64,000 bases of DNA, from contig NZ_LZRP01000004.1 of the NCBI RefSeq assembly GCF_001678665.1, positions 62,001 to 126,000 on the forward strand. Reading direction: 5' to 3'. The notes beneath the pieces were generated by a model. That model was not told the origin of the DNA. It did not search any database and saw only the letters and a list, made by a program, of their open reading frames with translations. A program made the translations under genes and the position numbers. Positions 9,222 to 18,214 of the stretch are shown here, in pieces (within the stretch, counting starts at the first letter, position 1; the number at the start of each line of letters is the position of its first letter). The DNA is from Erythrobacter sp. QSSC1-22B. Its GTDB lineage: Bacteria > Pseudomonadota > Alphaproteobacteria > Sphingomonadales > Sphingomonadaceae.

Positions 9222-10250
9222 TCAATCCTTCGCCGTTCCGCCGGTTAGCCAGGGAAACACCGGGAGGCCCTTCGCCACGAGCCATTCGGGATCGTAGAGC
9301 GAGGAGAGATAGCGGAAACCCGTGTCGCACAATATGGTGACCACGCGCGGAGCCTCGCGCCCCTGCGCTCGCAACTGCTTGCCCAGCGCGACCGCCCCGG
9401 CAACGTTGATCCCGCTCGACAGGCCCAGGCACAGCCCTTCCTCGCGCAGCAGCCGGGCGACCCATTCGAGGCCTTCCTCGTCCGAGATCCGGAATTGCGT
9501 GTCGATCGGAGCGCCTTCGAGATTGCCGGTGATCCGGCCCTGCCCGATCCCCTCGGCGACCGAGGAGCCCTCGGCCTTGAGTTCGCCATTGGCGTAGTAA
9601 TTGTACAGCGCGGCGCCGTGCGGGTCGGTCAGCGCAATGACCACGTTCTCGTCGAATTCCTTGAGCCCCATGCCGACGCCCGCAATGGTCCCGCCGGTCC
9701 CCGCGGCGCAAGTGAAGCCGTCGATCCGGCTTTCCATCTGCTCCCAGATTTCACGAGCAGTGCCTTCGATATGCGCCTTGCGGTTGGCCGTATTGTCGAA
9801 CTGGTTGGCCCAGACGGCATTCTCGGTCTCTTCGGCCAGTCGGCGGCTGGTATGGACGAAATGATTGCAGTCGGAATATTTGGTCGGCGGCACGGTGACC
9901 AGTTCAGCCCCCAGAGCGCGCAGGGTATCCATCTTCTCGCGCGACTGGTTGTCGGGCATGACGATGATCGTGCGATAGCCCAGCGCGTTGCAGACCAGCG
10001 CCATGCCGATGCCGGTGTTGCCCGCGGTACCTTCGACCATGCATCCGCCGGGCTTGAGCTCGCCGCGCGCCTCGGCGTCGCGGACGATGGACAGCGCCGC
10101 GCGATCCTTGACGCTGGCGCCGGGATTGGAGAATTCGCATTTTCCGTAGATATCGCAACCGGCTGCCTCGCTCGGTCCGGCGAGCCGGACCAGAGGGGTG
10201 TTGCCGATAAGATCGAGCGGGCTGGCGCGTGCGGGAATGGCAGTCATCAT
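9222..10250 (-). CDS. cysK: Cysteine synthase A (O-acetylserine sulfhydrylase)
   Basis: This PLP enzyme of fold type II makes L-cysteine from O-acetylserine and sulfide in the cytoplasm. The product is 342 residues. The N-terminus carries DLIGNTPLVRL and the PLP lysine segment NPGASVKDRAAL (Lys48), followed by EGTAGNTGIGMA and the glycine-rich CAAGTGGTIAGVG. A relaxed-specificity member (cystathionine beta-synthase-like or CysM-like) cannot be excluded. Two adjacent ATGs lie at 10250 and 10247. It follows the ferredoxin gene after 39 bases. Confidence 0.9.
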   Translation of the reverse strand: MMTAIPARASPLDLIGNTPLVRLAGPSEAAGCDIYGKCEFSNPGASVKDRAALSIVRDAEARGELKPGGCMVEGTAGNTGIGMALVCNALGYRTIIVMPDNQSREKMDTLRALGAELVTVPPTKYSDCNHFVHTSRRLAEETENAVWANQFDNTANRKAHIEGTAREIWEQMESRIDGFTCAAGTGGTIAGVGMGLKEFDENVVIALTDPHGAALYNYYANGELKAEGSSVAEGIGQGRITGNLEGAPIDTQFRISDEEGLEWVARLLREEGLCLGLSSGINVAGAVALGKQLRAQGREAPRVVTILCDTGFRYLSSLYDPEWLVAKGLPVFPWLTGGTAKD

Positions 10251-10289
10251 CGCCGAGCTAGGCGCGCGGCCATTTCCCCGCAACCAAGA

Positions 10290-10607
10290 TCAATCTTCAG
10301 GCGCGATAGTTACTTTCAGCCCGTCGAGTTCGGGTGTGAAGGGAATCTGGCAGCCCAGCCGCGATGTGGCGTTGCGATGCTCGGTGGATTCGAGCAGATC
10401 GTCCTCGTCCTCGCTCATGGCGGGCAAATTTTCAGCGAAGGCCGGATCGATATGGACATGGCAGGTCGCGCAGGAGCAGCAGCCGCCGCACAGCGCGAGC
10501 AATTCGTCGAAGCCGTTGTCGCGGATCGCTTCCATCACGGTGAGGCCGTTCTCGACCTCGATCTCGGAGGTTTCGCCTGCGCGGGTGGTGACGATCAGCT
10601 TGGGCAT
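10290..10607 (-). CDS. Adrenodoxin-type [2Fe-2S] ferredoxin
   Basis: This 105-residue electron carrier has cluster ligands Cys40, Cys46, Cys49 and Cys86, giving the spacing C-x5-C-x2-C-x36-C typical of vertebrate/adrenodoxin-type ferredoxins. Cys43 and Cys44 are additional. The acidic stretch [10 protein letters not shown] is the usual docking surface for a reductase or partner. Such ferredoxins serve Fe-S assembly or cytochrome P450 systems, and no obvious partner is adjacent. It is the first gene of the leftward run that continues into cysK. Confidence 0.92.
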   Translation of the reverse strand: MPKLIVTTRAGETSEIEVENGLTVMEAIRDNGFDELLALCGGCCSCATCHVHIDPAFAENLPAMSEDEDDLLESTEHRNATSRLGCQIPFTPELDGLKVTIAPED

Positions 10608-10701
10608 GGGTCTCTTCGCTCCTGGTGCTGTGGCTTCGGTTCGGTCGCGCTGCTAGGGCTGGCGGGGCGGTTTGGCAAGGCGGGCGCCGCGGGGAGGACA
10701 G

Positions 10702-11319
10702 ATGGGTCTCACGGCAAAACAATTGCACCACGCGCTCGGCGAACTGGCGCAGCGCGAGCCCGCAGTGGCGGGCGCGCTCGAACGCTGCGGACATCCCGAG
10801 CCGCGCATCCGTCCGACCGGTTATCTGACCTTGCTGCGCACCATCGTCGGCCAGCAGGTTTCGGTCGCTTCCGCCGCCGCCGTCTGGCGCAAGCTCGAGG
10901 CAGAGCTGGGCGAGGATTTCCGTCCCGAAACCTTGCTCGAACGCGATTTCGACACGCTGCGCGCCTGCGGTTTGTCGCGCCAGAAGCAGGGCTACGCGCG
11001 CAGCCTCTGCGAACTGGTCGCGGCGGGCGAACTCGACCTTGAAAACCTGCCCCACGACGACGAGGAGGCGATCGCCGAACTAACCAAGATCAAGGGGATC
11101 GGACGCTGGTCGGCGGAAATCTACCTGCTGTTCGCCGAGGGCCGCCCCGATATCTGGCCGGCGGGCGATCTCGCGGTGCAGGCGGGTGTCGGCGGAATCC
11201 TCGGGCTGGCGGAGCGTCCCAACGAGAAAGCGCTCCGCGAGATGGCCACGCCCTGGCGGCCCCACCGCGGCGCAATGGCTATTTTTACCTGGCACGTTTA
11301 CGAAAATCCGGCGCTGTAA
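10702..11319 (+). CDS. DNA-3-methyladenine glycosylase, AlkA/HhH-GPD type
   Basis: This base-excision repair glycosylase removes alkylated bases from DNA. The 205-residue protein has RTIVGQQVSVASA near residue 50, then the helix-hairpin-helix LTKIKGIGRWSAEIYLLF. WPAGDLAVQAG follows, with the catalytic Asp of the GPD motif. The length fits the compact bacterial form lacking the AlkA N-terminal domain. The ATG at 10702 is favoured by a GGGAGGA ribosome binding site. The gene is divergent from the ferredoxin gene, with 94 bases between them. Confidence 0.9.
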   Translation: MGLTAKQLHHALGELAQREPAVAGALERCGHPEPRIRPTGYLTLLRTIVGQQVSVASAAAVWRKLEAELGEDFRPETLLERDFDTLRACGLSRQKQGYARSLCELVAAGELDLENLPHDDEEAIAELTKIKGIGRWSAEIYLLFAEGRPDIWPAGDLAVQAGVGGILGLAERPNEKALREMATPWRPHRGAMAIFTWHVYENPAL

Positions 11320-11431
11320 TACGCACACAATACCGCAAACCCGGATTGTCAGGCGTTCGTCGAATTGCCATCATTTTCCCGCGCATCTGGTCTATGGACA
11401 GTTCAGCGTAATTCGAGACAGGGGAACAATT

Positions 11432-13477
11432 ATGATCAAACAGACAGCCGCGCTGCTCGCAGCGACTTCGCTCGCCATCCCATCGCTGGCAGCCGCCGAC
11501 GATCACAGCCAGCAGGCGACTGCACCGACCATGGCTGCTCCCTTGATCCCGCGCGAAGACCTGTTCGGCAACCCGACCCGCACCGGCGGCCAGATCAGTC
11601 CCGACGGCAAATGGCTCAGCTGGCGGGCACCCAAGGACGGAGTAATGAACGTCTGGATCGCTCCGGCAAGCGACCCCGCAGCAGGCCGGGCGATCACCGC
11701 CTCCACGGATCGGCCCATCCCGCAGTATTTCTGGGCGCCGGACAGCCGCAGCGTGCTGTATGTCCAGGACAAGGGCGGCGACGAGAACTTCCTGCTCTAC
11801 GGCGTCGACATCGCTTCGGGCAGCGAGCGCACGCTGACGCCGTTCGAGAACACGCGCGTTCAGGTCGTCGGCACATCCAACCGGATCAAGGACCGGATGC
11901 TGATCGGGGTCAACAACCGTGATCCGCGGCTCCACGATGTCCACATGCTCGATCTCAACAGCGGCGAACTGACGCTGGTCCAGCAGAACGACAGCTATGC
12001 CGGCTTCCTCGCCGACGACAATCTCGACCTGCGTATGGCGCTCCGCCCCAATGCGGGCGGGGGAATGGATTTCTTCCCAATCGTCGATGGCGAGATCGCC
12101 GCCGAACCGAGCGACACCACCGGGCTCGAGGATTCGCTGACCACCCAGCCCGCCGGCTTCACCACCGATGGCACAACGATGTACTGGATCGACAGCCGCG
12201 GCCGCAACACCGCGGCGCTCATCGCGCAGAATGTCGCCACCGGCGAGAAGACCGTGATCGCCCAGAACGACAAGGCCGACATCGGCGGCGCGATGACCGA
12301 TCCGCGGACCGGCGAAGTGGAAGCCTACAGCTTCACCTATCTGACCACCGAATGGACCGCCACCGATCCGGAAACCAAGGCCTCGCTCGACTGGCTCGAC
12401 GAACGGCTGGAAGGCAATTTCGGAGTCCAGTCGCGGACCGAGGACGACACCAAATGGGTCGTCTGGAACGATCCGCTGACCGCGCCGACCAAGGCCTATA
12501 TCTACGACCGCGGCGCGCAGACGCTGACCGAGTTCTACAATGCCCGGCCCGAGCTGGACGGTGCGCCGCTGCAGACGATGCACCCGCTCGAACTGACCTC
12601 GCGCGACGGGCTCACCCTGCCCTCCTATCTCACCTTGCCACCGGGCAGCGATGCCGATGGCGACGGCACGCCCGAGGCCGCCGTGCCGCTGGTGCTGATG
12701 GTCCATGGCGGCCCCTGGGCACGTGATGGCTACGGCTACAACTCCTACCATCAATGGCTCGCCAACCGCGGCTATGCGGTGCTCAGCGTCAACTTCCGCG
12801 GCTCGACCGGCTTCGGCAAGGAGTTCATCTCCGCCGGCGATCTCGAATGGGGCCGCAAGATGCACGACGATCTGATCGACGCGGTCGACTGGGCAGTGGC
12901 CGAGGGCATCACCGATGCCGACAAGGTGGCGATCATGGGCGGTTCCTACGGCGGCTATGCCACGCTCGCCGGGCTGACCTTCACGCCCGAGAAATTCGCT
13001 TGCGGGGTCGATATCGTCGGTCCGTCCAATCTGGAAACCCTGCTCGAGACCATCCCGCCCTATTGGGAGCCGCTGATCGCACAGTTCCACGAGCGGATGG
13101 GCAATCCCAACACCCCCGAAGGCCTCGCCATGCTGAAAGAGCGCAGCCCGCTCAATTCCGCCGACAAGATCGTCAAGCCGCTGCTGATCGGCCAGGGCGC
13201 CAATGATCCGCGCGTCAAGCAGGCGGAAAGCGACCAGATCGTCGCCGCGATGCAGGCCCAGAACATCCCGGTCACCTATGTGCTGTTCCCCGATGAGGGC
13301 CACGGCTTTTCCAAGCCCACCAACAACATCGCCTTCAACGCGGTGACCGAGAATTTTCTCGCCACCTGTCTGGGTGGGCGCGCCGAACCGATCGGCGACA
13401 CCGTCGCGGGATCGACCGCGCAGATCGTCGAGGGCGAGGAATACGTCCAGGGACTCGCCGAGGCGCTCGGCGGTTGA
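11432..13477 (+). CDS. Exported S9-family prolyl oligopeptidase
   Basis: This 681-residue serine peptidase begins with a cleavable signal peptide (MIKQTAALLAATSLAIPSLAAA), so it should act in the periplasm. The N-terminal half is a beta-propeller-like region (about 40-390). The C-terminal alpha/beta-hydrolase domain has GGSYGGYA with nucleophile Ser505, Asp592 in GANDPRV and His624 in DEGHGF. VHGGPW and FRGSTGFGKEF are further S9 hallmarks. It probably cleaves short peptides, with dipeptidyl or acyl-aminoacyl specificity unresolved. The ATG has a GGGGAA element upstream. Confidence 0.93.
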   Translation: MIKQTAALLAATSLAIPSLAAADDHSQQATAPTMAAPLIPREDLFGNPTRTGGQISPDGKWLSWRAPKDGVMNVWIAPASDPAAGRAITASTDRPIPQYFWAPDSRSVLYVQDKGGDENFLLYGVDIASGSERTLTPFENTRVQVVGTSNRIKDRMLIGVNNRDPRLHDVHMLDLNSGELTLVQQNDSYAGFLADDNLDLRMALRPNAGGGMDFFPIVDGEIAAEPSDTTGLEDSLTTQPAGFTTDGTTMYWIDSRGRNTAALIAQNVATGEKTVIAQNDKADIGGAMTDPRTGEVEAYSFTYLTTEWTATDPETKASLDWLDERLEGNFGVQSRTEDDTKWVVWNDPLTAPTKAYIYDRGAQTLTEFYNARPELDGAPLQTMHPLELTSRDGLTLPSYLTLPPGSDADGDGTPEAAVPLVLMVHGGPWARDGYGYNSYHQWLANRGYAVLSVNFRGSTGFGKEFISAGDLEWGRKMHDDLIDAVDWAVAEGITDADKVAIMGGSYGGYATLAGLTFTPEKFACGVDIVGPSNLETLLETIPPYWEPLIAQFHERMGNPNTPEGLAMLKERSPLNSADKIVKPLLIGQGANDPRVKQAESDQIVAAMQAQNIPVTYVLFPDEGHGFSKPTNNIAFNAVTENFLATCLGGRAEPIGDTVAGSTAQIVEGEEYVQGLAEALGG

Positions 13478-13504
13478 CCCTCTCCTGAATCGAGTGGACA
13501 AGCG

Positions 13505-13533
13505 GGCCGCGCGGAGAGGATCTTCGCGCGGCC
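13505..13533 (+). terminator. Hairpin downstream of the S9 peptidase gene
   Basis: A perfect 9-bp inverted repeat (GGCCGCGCG at 13505-13513, CGCGCGGCC at 13525-13533) encloses an 11-base loop. It lies 28 bases past the peptidase stop. No uridine run follows, so it may be a transcript-stabilising hairpin or weak attenuator between the peptidase and SDR genes rather than a full intrinsic terminator. Confidence 0.4.
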
Positions 13534-13555
13534 TGTCTGTTGGTGGAGAATTGGG

Positions 13556-14362
13556 TTGAGCGCGAAAAAGGCGATATTCGTTACCGGGGGCGGCTCGGGG
13601 ATCGGGCGCGCGATCGCGCAGCATTTCGGCAAGCAGGGCTGGTTCGTCGGCCTCGGCGATATCGACGAACACGGCATGGAGGTCACCGCCGACGGCCTGC
13701 CCGGCGGGTATCACTACATCCACAGACTCGACGTCCGCGACCGGGCGGAATGGGATGTCGCGCTCGACGCCTTCTCGATGGCATCGGGTGGACGGATCGA
13801 TGTCGTGGTCAACAACGCCGGGATCCCGCTGGGTGGTTCGCTGATCGAGAACAGCGCCGAGGAAATCGAGCGCTGCCTCGACATCAACCTCAAGGGTGTA
13901 TTGTTCGGCGCGCAGGCCGCGCATCCGCATCTCAAAAAGACCGCGCCGGGCTCCTGCCTGCTCAACACCGCCAGCGCGGCGGGGATTTTCGGCTCGCCCG
14001 GCGCCAGTGTCTACAGCGCGACCAAGTTCGCAGTGCGCGGGCTGACCGAAAGCCTCGATGGCGAGTGGCACGAGGACGGGATCAAGGTCCGGTCGCTGTG
14101 CCCCGGGTTCATCGAGACCCCGTTGCTCGACAAGACCCCCAACCATCGCGCCAACGAGGCGATCCGCGACCGCGTCAACGCTGCCGGTCTGGAAATAACT
14201 CCCGTGGAAGATGTTGCACTGGCCGCATGGGCGGCAGTGCAAGGCGACGTGGTCCACACGCTGGTCGGCAAGACCGCGCGCAAGCTCGCCTTCGCAGTGC
14301 GCTGGATGCCCGGCCGGTTGCGCAAGATGTCGCGCGGCAGCTCGCGCGCGCTTGGCCGCTGA
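13556..14362 (+). CDS. Short-chain dehydrogenase/reductase (SDR)
   Basis: This classical SDR of 268 residues should be a cytoplasmic NAD(P)-dependent oxidoreductase. It has the cofactor motif TGGGSGIG (10-17), NNAG, Ser140 and the YSATK catalytic motif (Tyr153, Lys157), followed by CPGFIETPL. The substrate cannot be told from sequence. Translation starts at TTG 13556, supported by GGAG about 8 bases upstream. No in-frame ATG or GTG fits the conserved N-terminus. It is convergent with phhB, with 10 bases between stops. Confidence 0.9.
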   Translation: MSAKKAIFVTGGGSGIGRAIAQHFGKQGWFVGLGDIDEHGMEVTADGLPGGYHYIHRLDVRDRAEWDVALDAFSMASGGRIDVVVNNAGIPLGGSLIENSAEEIERCLDINLKGVLFGAQAAHPHLKKTAPGSCLLNTASAAGIFGSPGASVYSATKFAVRGLTESLDGEWHEDGIKVRSLCPGFIETPLLDKTPNHRANEAIRDRVNAAGLEITPVEDVALAAWAAVQGDVVHTLVGKTARKLAFAVRWMPGRLRKMSRGSSRALGR

Positions 14363-14372
14363 CGGCTCCCCT

Positions 14373-14663
14373 CTAGAGCAGCGACTCGATATCCTTGGCC
14401 ATGTTGACGTCGCGCAGGCTCAGCCCGTCGGCATCATGCGTGGTCAGCGTGATCTCGACCTTGTTGTAGACGTTGAACCATTCGGGATGGTGATCGCATT
14501 TCTCGGCCATCAGCGCGACGCGGGTCATGAAGGCAAAGGCTTCGCTGAAATCCGCGAACTCGAAACTGCGCGTGATCGCCTTGCCGTCGCGCGCCAGCGC
14601 CCAGCCCTGCAGCGCCCCGAGCCAGCTCTCGCGTTCGTCATCGTTCAATTGTCGAACCGGCAT
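14373..14663 (-). CDS. phhB: Pterin-4a-carbinolamine dehydratase
   Basis: The 96-residue enzyme dehydrates 4a-hydroxytetrahydropterin, recycling the cofactor of aromatic amino acid hydroxylases. It shows the family core [22 protein letters not shown] near residues 55-76, containing the catalytic His-His-Pro segment. The start at 14663 has an AAGGAG ribosome binding site seven bases upstream. No phenylalanine hydroxylase gene is nearby, so a housekeeping or moonlighting role is possible. Confidence 0.93.
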   Translation of the reverse strand: MPVRQLNDDERESWLGALQGWALARDGKAITRSFEFADFSEAFAFMTRVALMAEKCDHHPEWFNVYNKVEITLTTHDADGLSLRDVNMAKDIESLL

Positions 14664-14716
14664 GAGCCATCTCCTTCGCTTGTCGGTTCGCGCGCTTTTG
14701 CCTATCGGACCTAGTC

Positions 14717-15301
14717 ATGCAAGCCCGTCTCGCCGCGAAGGATATCGCCTGCCGCCGCGGCGACCGGTTGCTGTTCCGCGGCGTATCCTGCGCTCTCGCG
14801 CCGGGCGAGGCGCTGCATGTCGCGGGCGCCAACGGCATCGGCAAGTCGAGCCTGATCCGCATCCTCGCCGGCTTGCTGCGCCCGTTCGCAGGGGATGTAA
14901 CCCGTAACGGCGGCATCGGTCTGCTCGACGAGCGTCCCGCTCTCGACCCGCAGGCCAGCCTGCAAGCCGCGCTCGGCTTCTGGGCCGCGCTTGACGGGAC
15001 CAAACCGATGGCGCTCACCGAGCATGCCGATGCGCTGGGACTTTATAATCTGTTCGATGTTCCGGTGCGCTATCTCTCCACCGGCCAGACCAAGCGCGCC
15101 GCGCTCGCCCGGCTGCTGGGTCAGGGTGTCCCGATCTGGTTGCTCGACGAGCCGCTCAACGGGCTCGACACCAGAGGTGTCGCGCTGGTCGAGGAATTGG
15201 TGGCGCATCATCTCACCAATGGCGGGATCGCGGTGATCGCCTCGCACCAGCGCTTCACCGCCCCGGCCGCCACGCTCACACTGGCGGAGTTCGCCGCGTG
15301 A
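14717..15301 (+). CDS. ccmA: Heme exporter ATP-binding protein CcmA
   Basis: CcmA is the ATPase of the CcmABCD complex that releases holo-CcmE during cytochrome c maturation. The 194-residue protein has Walker A GANGIGKSSLI (about 37-47), the ABC signature YLSTGQTKRAALARLL, which is characteristic of CcmA, and Walker B WLLDEPLNGLD. The C-terminal histidine lies in VIASHQR. Its stop overlaps the ccmB GTG start as GTGA. The remaining ccm genes are not in the window. Confidence 0.93.
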   Translation: MQARLAAKDIACRRGDRLLFRGVSCALAPGEALHVAGANGIGKSSLIRILAGLLRPFAGDVTRNGGIGLLDERPALDPQASLQAALGFWAALDGTKPMALTEHADALGLYNLFDVPVRYLSTGQTKRAALARLLGQGVPIWLLDEPLNGLDTRGVALVEELVAHHLTNGGIAVIASHQRFTAPAATLTLAEFAA

Positions 15302-15951
15302 TCGGCGCGCTGCTGCGGCGCGATCTGGCGGTCCTGCTGCCCGGCGGACGGCGCGGCGGCTCGCTGCTGCCACTGTTGTTCTTCCTCGCGGTGGCGATGC
15401 TCTACCCCTTCGCGGTCGGGCCCGAGCCTGAATTGCTCGCGCGCACCGGTGGCGGAGTGATCTGGGTCGCGGCGTTGCTGGCAGCGATCCTCCCGCTCGA
15501 ACGACTGGTCAGCGCCGATCTGGAAGCCGGCGTGTTCGACCAGCTGCATCTGCGCGGGGTGTCGGAGGAGCTGGCGATGGCAAGCCGCCTGCTGGCGCAT
15601 TGGCTCGCGTTCGCGCCGCTGCTGCTGCTCGCCGCGCTGCCCGCCGCGACGCTGCTCAACCTGCCTTCCGAGACGCTGCGCACGCTGTTGCTCGGCCTGC
15701 TCGCGGGTACTCCGGGGCTGGCAGCCATCGGCGTCGCCATCGCTGCGCTGACCGCCTCGCTGCGCGGCGGCGCAGCGCTTTCGGGGCTGATGGTGATCCC
15801 GCTGGCGGTGCCGATCCTTATTTTCGGCGCCGGTTCGCTGGCGCGCCCCGATGGCTCGGGACTGGCGCTGACCGCCGCGATCAGCCTCGGCCTGTGCGCG
15901 GTCGCCCCTTTCGCCGCCGGAGCCGCCATCCGCGCAGCGCGGGAAGGCTAG
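15298..15951 (+). CDS. ccmB: Heme exporter membrane protein CcmB
   Basis: CcmB is the membrane partner of CcmA in the cytochrome c maturation complex. The 217-residue protein has about six hydrophobic helices. The conserved motifs include the early LLRRDL and GGVIWVAALLAAILPLERL, followed by DLEAGVFDQLHLRGVS. The GTG start overlaps the ccmA stop. Its TAG stop shares the palindrome CTAG with the stop of the antiporter on the other strand, so the two genes overlap tail to tail by four bases. Confidence 0.93.
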   Translation: MIGALLRRDLAVLLPGGRRGGSLLPLLFFLAVAMLYPFAVGPEPELLARTGGGVIWVAALLAAILPLERLVSADLEAGVFDQLHLRGVSEELAMASRLLAHWLAFAPLLLLAALPAATLLNLPSETLRTLLLGLLAGTPGLAAIGVAIAALTASLRGGAALSGLMVIPLAVPILIFGAGSLARPDGSGLALTAAISLGLCAVAPFAAGAAIRAAREG

Positions 15952-17204
15952 GCGGACTCTTTACGCGGAGGTTGCATCGGCTCGGCGACGCCCTCCATCC
16001 CCTTGCGATCGGCCCGCTCGCTGATCCCCAGCCGCGCCGCCATCCAGTTTATGCTCGGCCCCTGGATCACGCTCGACACCAGCACGACGAAGAACACCAC
16101 GTTGAAGATGGTGAAGGCACCGGGCACCCCGGCGACGATCGGGAACGTGGCGAGCACGATCGGTACCGCACCGCGCAGCCCCGCCCATGAGACGAACAGC
16201 TTGGCGCGCCAGCCGAAGCGGCGGAACGGGGCGAGGCAAATGAACACGCTCAGCGGGCGAGCGACGAACATCAGGATGAAGGCGATCGCCAGCCCCGGCA
16301 CCGCGACGTCGAGCAGATTGGTCGGCGCCACCAGCAGCCCGAGCGTAAGGAACATCACCACCTGCGCCAGCCAGGCCATCCCGTCCTGAAAGGTCGAGAC
16401 GATCAGCTTGGCCTTGTAGGTGCGGTTGCCCGCAACCAGTCCTGCCAGATAGGCCGCGAGAAAGCCGTTGCCCTGCAGCAGCTGGGCCAGTCCATAGGCG
16501 ATCAGCGCGCCGGCGATCGAGATCACGAACGCCAACCCGCCATGATAGAAATTGGAGCGCTTGAGCACCTCGGGGAGCAGGTAGCCGATCCCCAGCCCGA
16601 TCACCGCTCCCATCGCCATCTGGATCGCGAAATCGGGGACCAGCGACAGTGGCGATGTGCCTGGGGTGAGGATAAACAGGATCGCGGCACCGACGAGGAA
16701 GATCGCCATCGGATCGTTCGAACCCGATTCCACCTCGATCAGCGCGGGCACCTCGCCATGCAGATCGAGCCCGCTCGAGCGCAGGATGGCGAAGACCGCC
16801 GCGGCATCCGTCGAGGCGACCACCGCGCCGAGCAGGAAGCCCTGCAGTGGCTCGAGCCCGAGCAGATACACCGCCGCCGCCGCGGTGATTCCGGCGCTGA
16901 GCAGCACGCCCAGTGTCGCCAGGACCAGTGCGGGCGAGACCACGCGCTTCACGTCGCGCCAGTCGGTGTCGAGCCCGCCCGAAAACAGGATGAAGATCAG
17001 GCAGGCGACGCCAATCCCCTGCGTCAGCGCGTAATTGTCGAACCCGATGCCGCCGGGCCCGTCCACCCCTGCCAGCATCCCCAGCGCGAGAAAGCCGATC
17101 AGTGCCGGCAGCCCGAAGCGGCTCGAGAGCGAGCCTGCGAACACTGTGGTCAGCAGCAGGATGCCCAGAACGAGGAGCGCGACATCGGGGGTGACGGATA
17201 GCAT
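15948..17204 (-). CDS. Cation/proton antiporter, CPA1 type (NhaP2/CvrA-like, short form)
   Basis: This inner-membrane antiporter probably exchanges K+ or Na+ for H+. The 418-residue protein is almost entirely hydrophobic helices. It carries LFSGGLDTDW, VASTDAAAVFAIL and EVESGSNDPMAIFLVG, the last containing the Asn-Asp pair used for ion exchange. It ends shortly after the membrane domain, without the cytoplasmic TrkA-C/RCK region found in full-length NhaP2, so gating may differ. I chose the ATG at 17204; a TTG at 17240 has no ribosome binding site. Confidence 0.88.
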   Translation of the reverse strand: MLSVTPDVALLVLGILLLTTVFAGSLSSRFGLPALIGFLALGMLAGVDGPGGIGFDNYALTQGIGVACLIFILFSGGLDTDWRDVKRVVSPALVLATLGVLLSAGITAAAAVYLLGLEPLQGFLLGAVVASTDAAAVFAILRSSGLDLHGEVPALIEVESGSNDPMAIFLVGAAILFILTPGTSPLSLVPDFAIQMAMGAVIGLGIGYLLPEVLKRSNFYHGGLAFVISIAGALIAYGLAQLLQGNGFLAAYLAGLVAGNRTYKAKLIVSTFQDGMAWLAQVVMFLTLGLLVAPTNLLDVAVPGLAIAFILMFVARPLSVFICLAPFRRFGWRAKLFVSWAGLRGAVPIVLATFPIVAGVPGAFTIFNVVFFVVLVSSVIQGPSINWMAARLGISERADRKGMEGVAEPMQPPRKESA

Positions 17205-17306
17205 GCCAACCCTGAAAGCCGCCCGTGCCTGCGATGGCAAGGAGGAATGCGGAAGAACCTAGCCGAATGGCAATCGGTGAGGCGGGCTACAGCGGGAGCA
17301 AGCCCT

Positions 17307-17903
17307 TCAGACGCTTTCCATCGCGGCGGTCTTGCCGAGCCAGTCTGCGCTCTCGACCGCATTGGCGAGCACGAAGGCGACATCGCCACGCGCGGCCTTG
17401 CCCTTCGGATCGACGTCCTCGCCGAAGCGGATGTCGCGATTGCCGTCGGCATCGGTCAGCGCGACCGGCCGGACGATCGCATAGTCCAGACCCGACGCCT
17501 TGAGATGTTCGTCGGCCGCGTGCTTGGCCTGGAGATAATGCGCCAGCTCGCCATCTTCCGGCGGGTCTTCCGTTCCGATGCTGCTCAGCATCACGAAGCG
17601 TTTCGCGCCGGACTTCGCAGCAATGTCGATCAGGCGCATGGCTCCGTCGCGGTCGACCTTGTCGGTCATGTCCGCGCCGGTATGCCCGCCCGAGCCCGCG
17701 GCGAAAACGACCGCGTCGCAACCGGCGCAGACATCGTCCTGCAGATCGGTGAGATCGCCGCGCCGCCGCTCGGTTCCATCCGGCAGATCGCCGGTGTCCG
17801 AGCTTTCGCGAACGAGTGCGATCGGATCGTGCCCGCGCGTGGCAAGCTCCTTGACCAGCCGCAATCCGGTTTTGCCGGTAGCACCGGCGACAAGAATTTT
17901 CAT
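17307..17903 (-). CDS. NAD(P)-binding SDR5-type oxidoreductase
   Basis: This 198-residue atypical short-chain dehydrogenase has the N-terminal nucleotide motif VAGATGKTGLRLV, then AVVFAAGSG and FVMLSSIGTEDPPE. YLQAKHAADEHLKASGLDYAIVRP carries the Tyr-x3-Lys pair as YLQAK. This family includes NmrA-like and biliverdin reductase-like proteins and often responds to redox state. The substrate is unknown. The ATG is supported by GGAGA about six bases upstream. It faces away from the HD-GYP gene across a 388-base gap. Confidence 0.85.
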   Translation of the reverse strand: MKILVAGATGKTGLRLVKELATRGHDPIALVRESSDTGDLPDGTERRRGDLTDLQDDVCAGCDAVVFAAGSGGHTGADMTDKVDRDGAMRLIDIAAKSGAKRFVMLSSIGTEDPPEDGELAHYLQAKHAADEHLKASGLDYAIVRPVALTDADGNRDIRFGEDVDPKGKAARGDVAFVLANAVESADWLGKTAAMESV

Positions 17904-17949
17904 ATCAATCTCCAATAACAGCTCGGCGATCGCCTTCCCGGACCAAAGA

Positions 17950-17994
17950 CGGCCCGATCGCAGGCGGCCCAATCACAGACGGCCCAATCACAGG
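17950..17994. repeat. Three tandem copies of a 15-bp unit
   Basis: Units 17950-17964, 17965-17979 and 17980-17994 each begin CGGCCC and continue RATCRCAGR. The second and third differ only at the last base. A partial fourth unit (CGGACCAGG) follows. The array is intergenic, upstream of the NAD-binding gene. Replication slippage is the likely origin; no function is evident. Confidence 0.75.
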
Positions 17995-18214
17995 CGGACC
18001 AGGTCGAAGGCGAATAGGGCGGTGGACCAGCGCCGAAACTTTGCGCGGGCGGCCCTCACGGCCGACCTTGGTGCCCGGCTCCCGGGCAGAGCGTTCCGGC
18101 AGAGCGTTCGTTGAAACGCTTCCAGCTCTTCTTGCACCCTAGATAATTTGTCGCGGCTCTCTTTCAACCGGCCTCTCTTTCCATCCGATCGCCCGCGGTT
18201 GCCGCCGGGCGCTC

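Noticed and set aside
11285..14257. 990-codon minus-strand frame across the S9 peptidase and SDR genes
   Set aside because: Both plus-strand genes have complete catalytic signatures. The minus frame has none.
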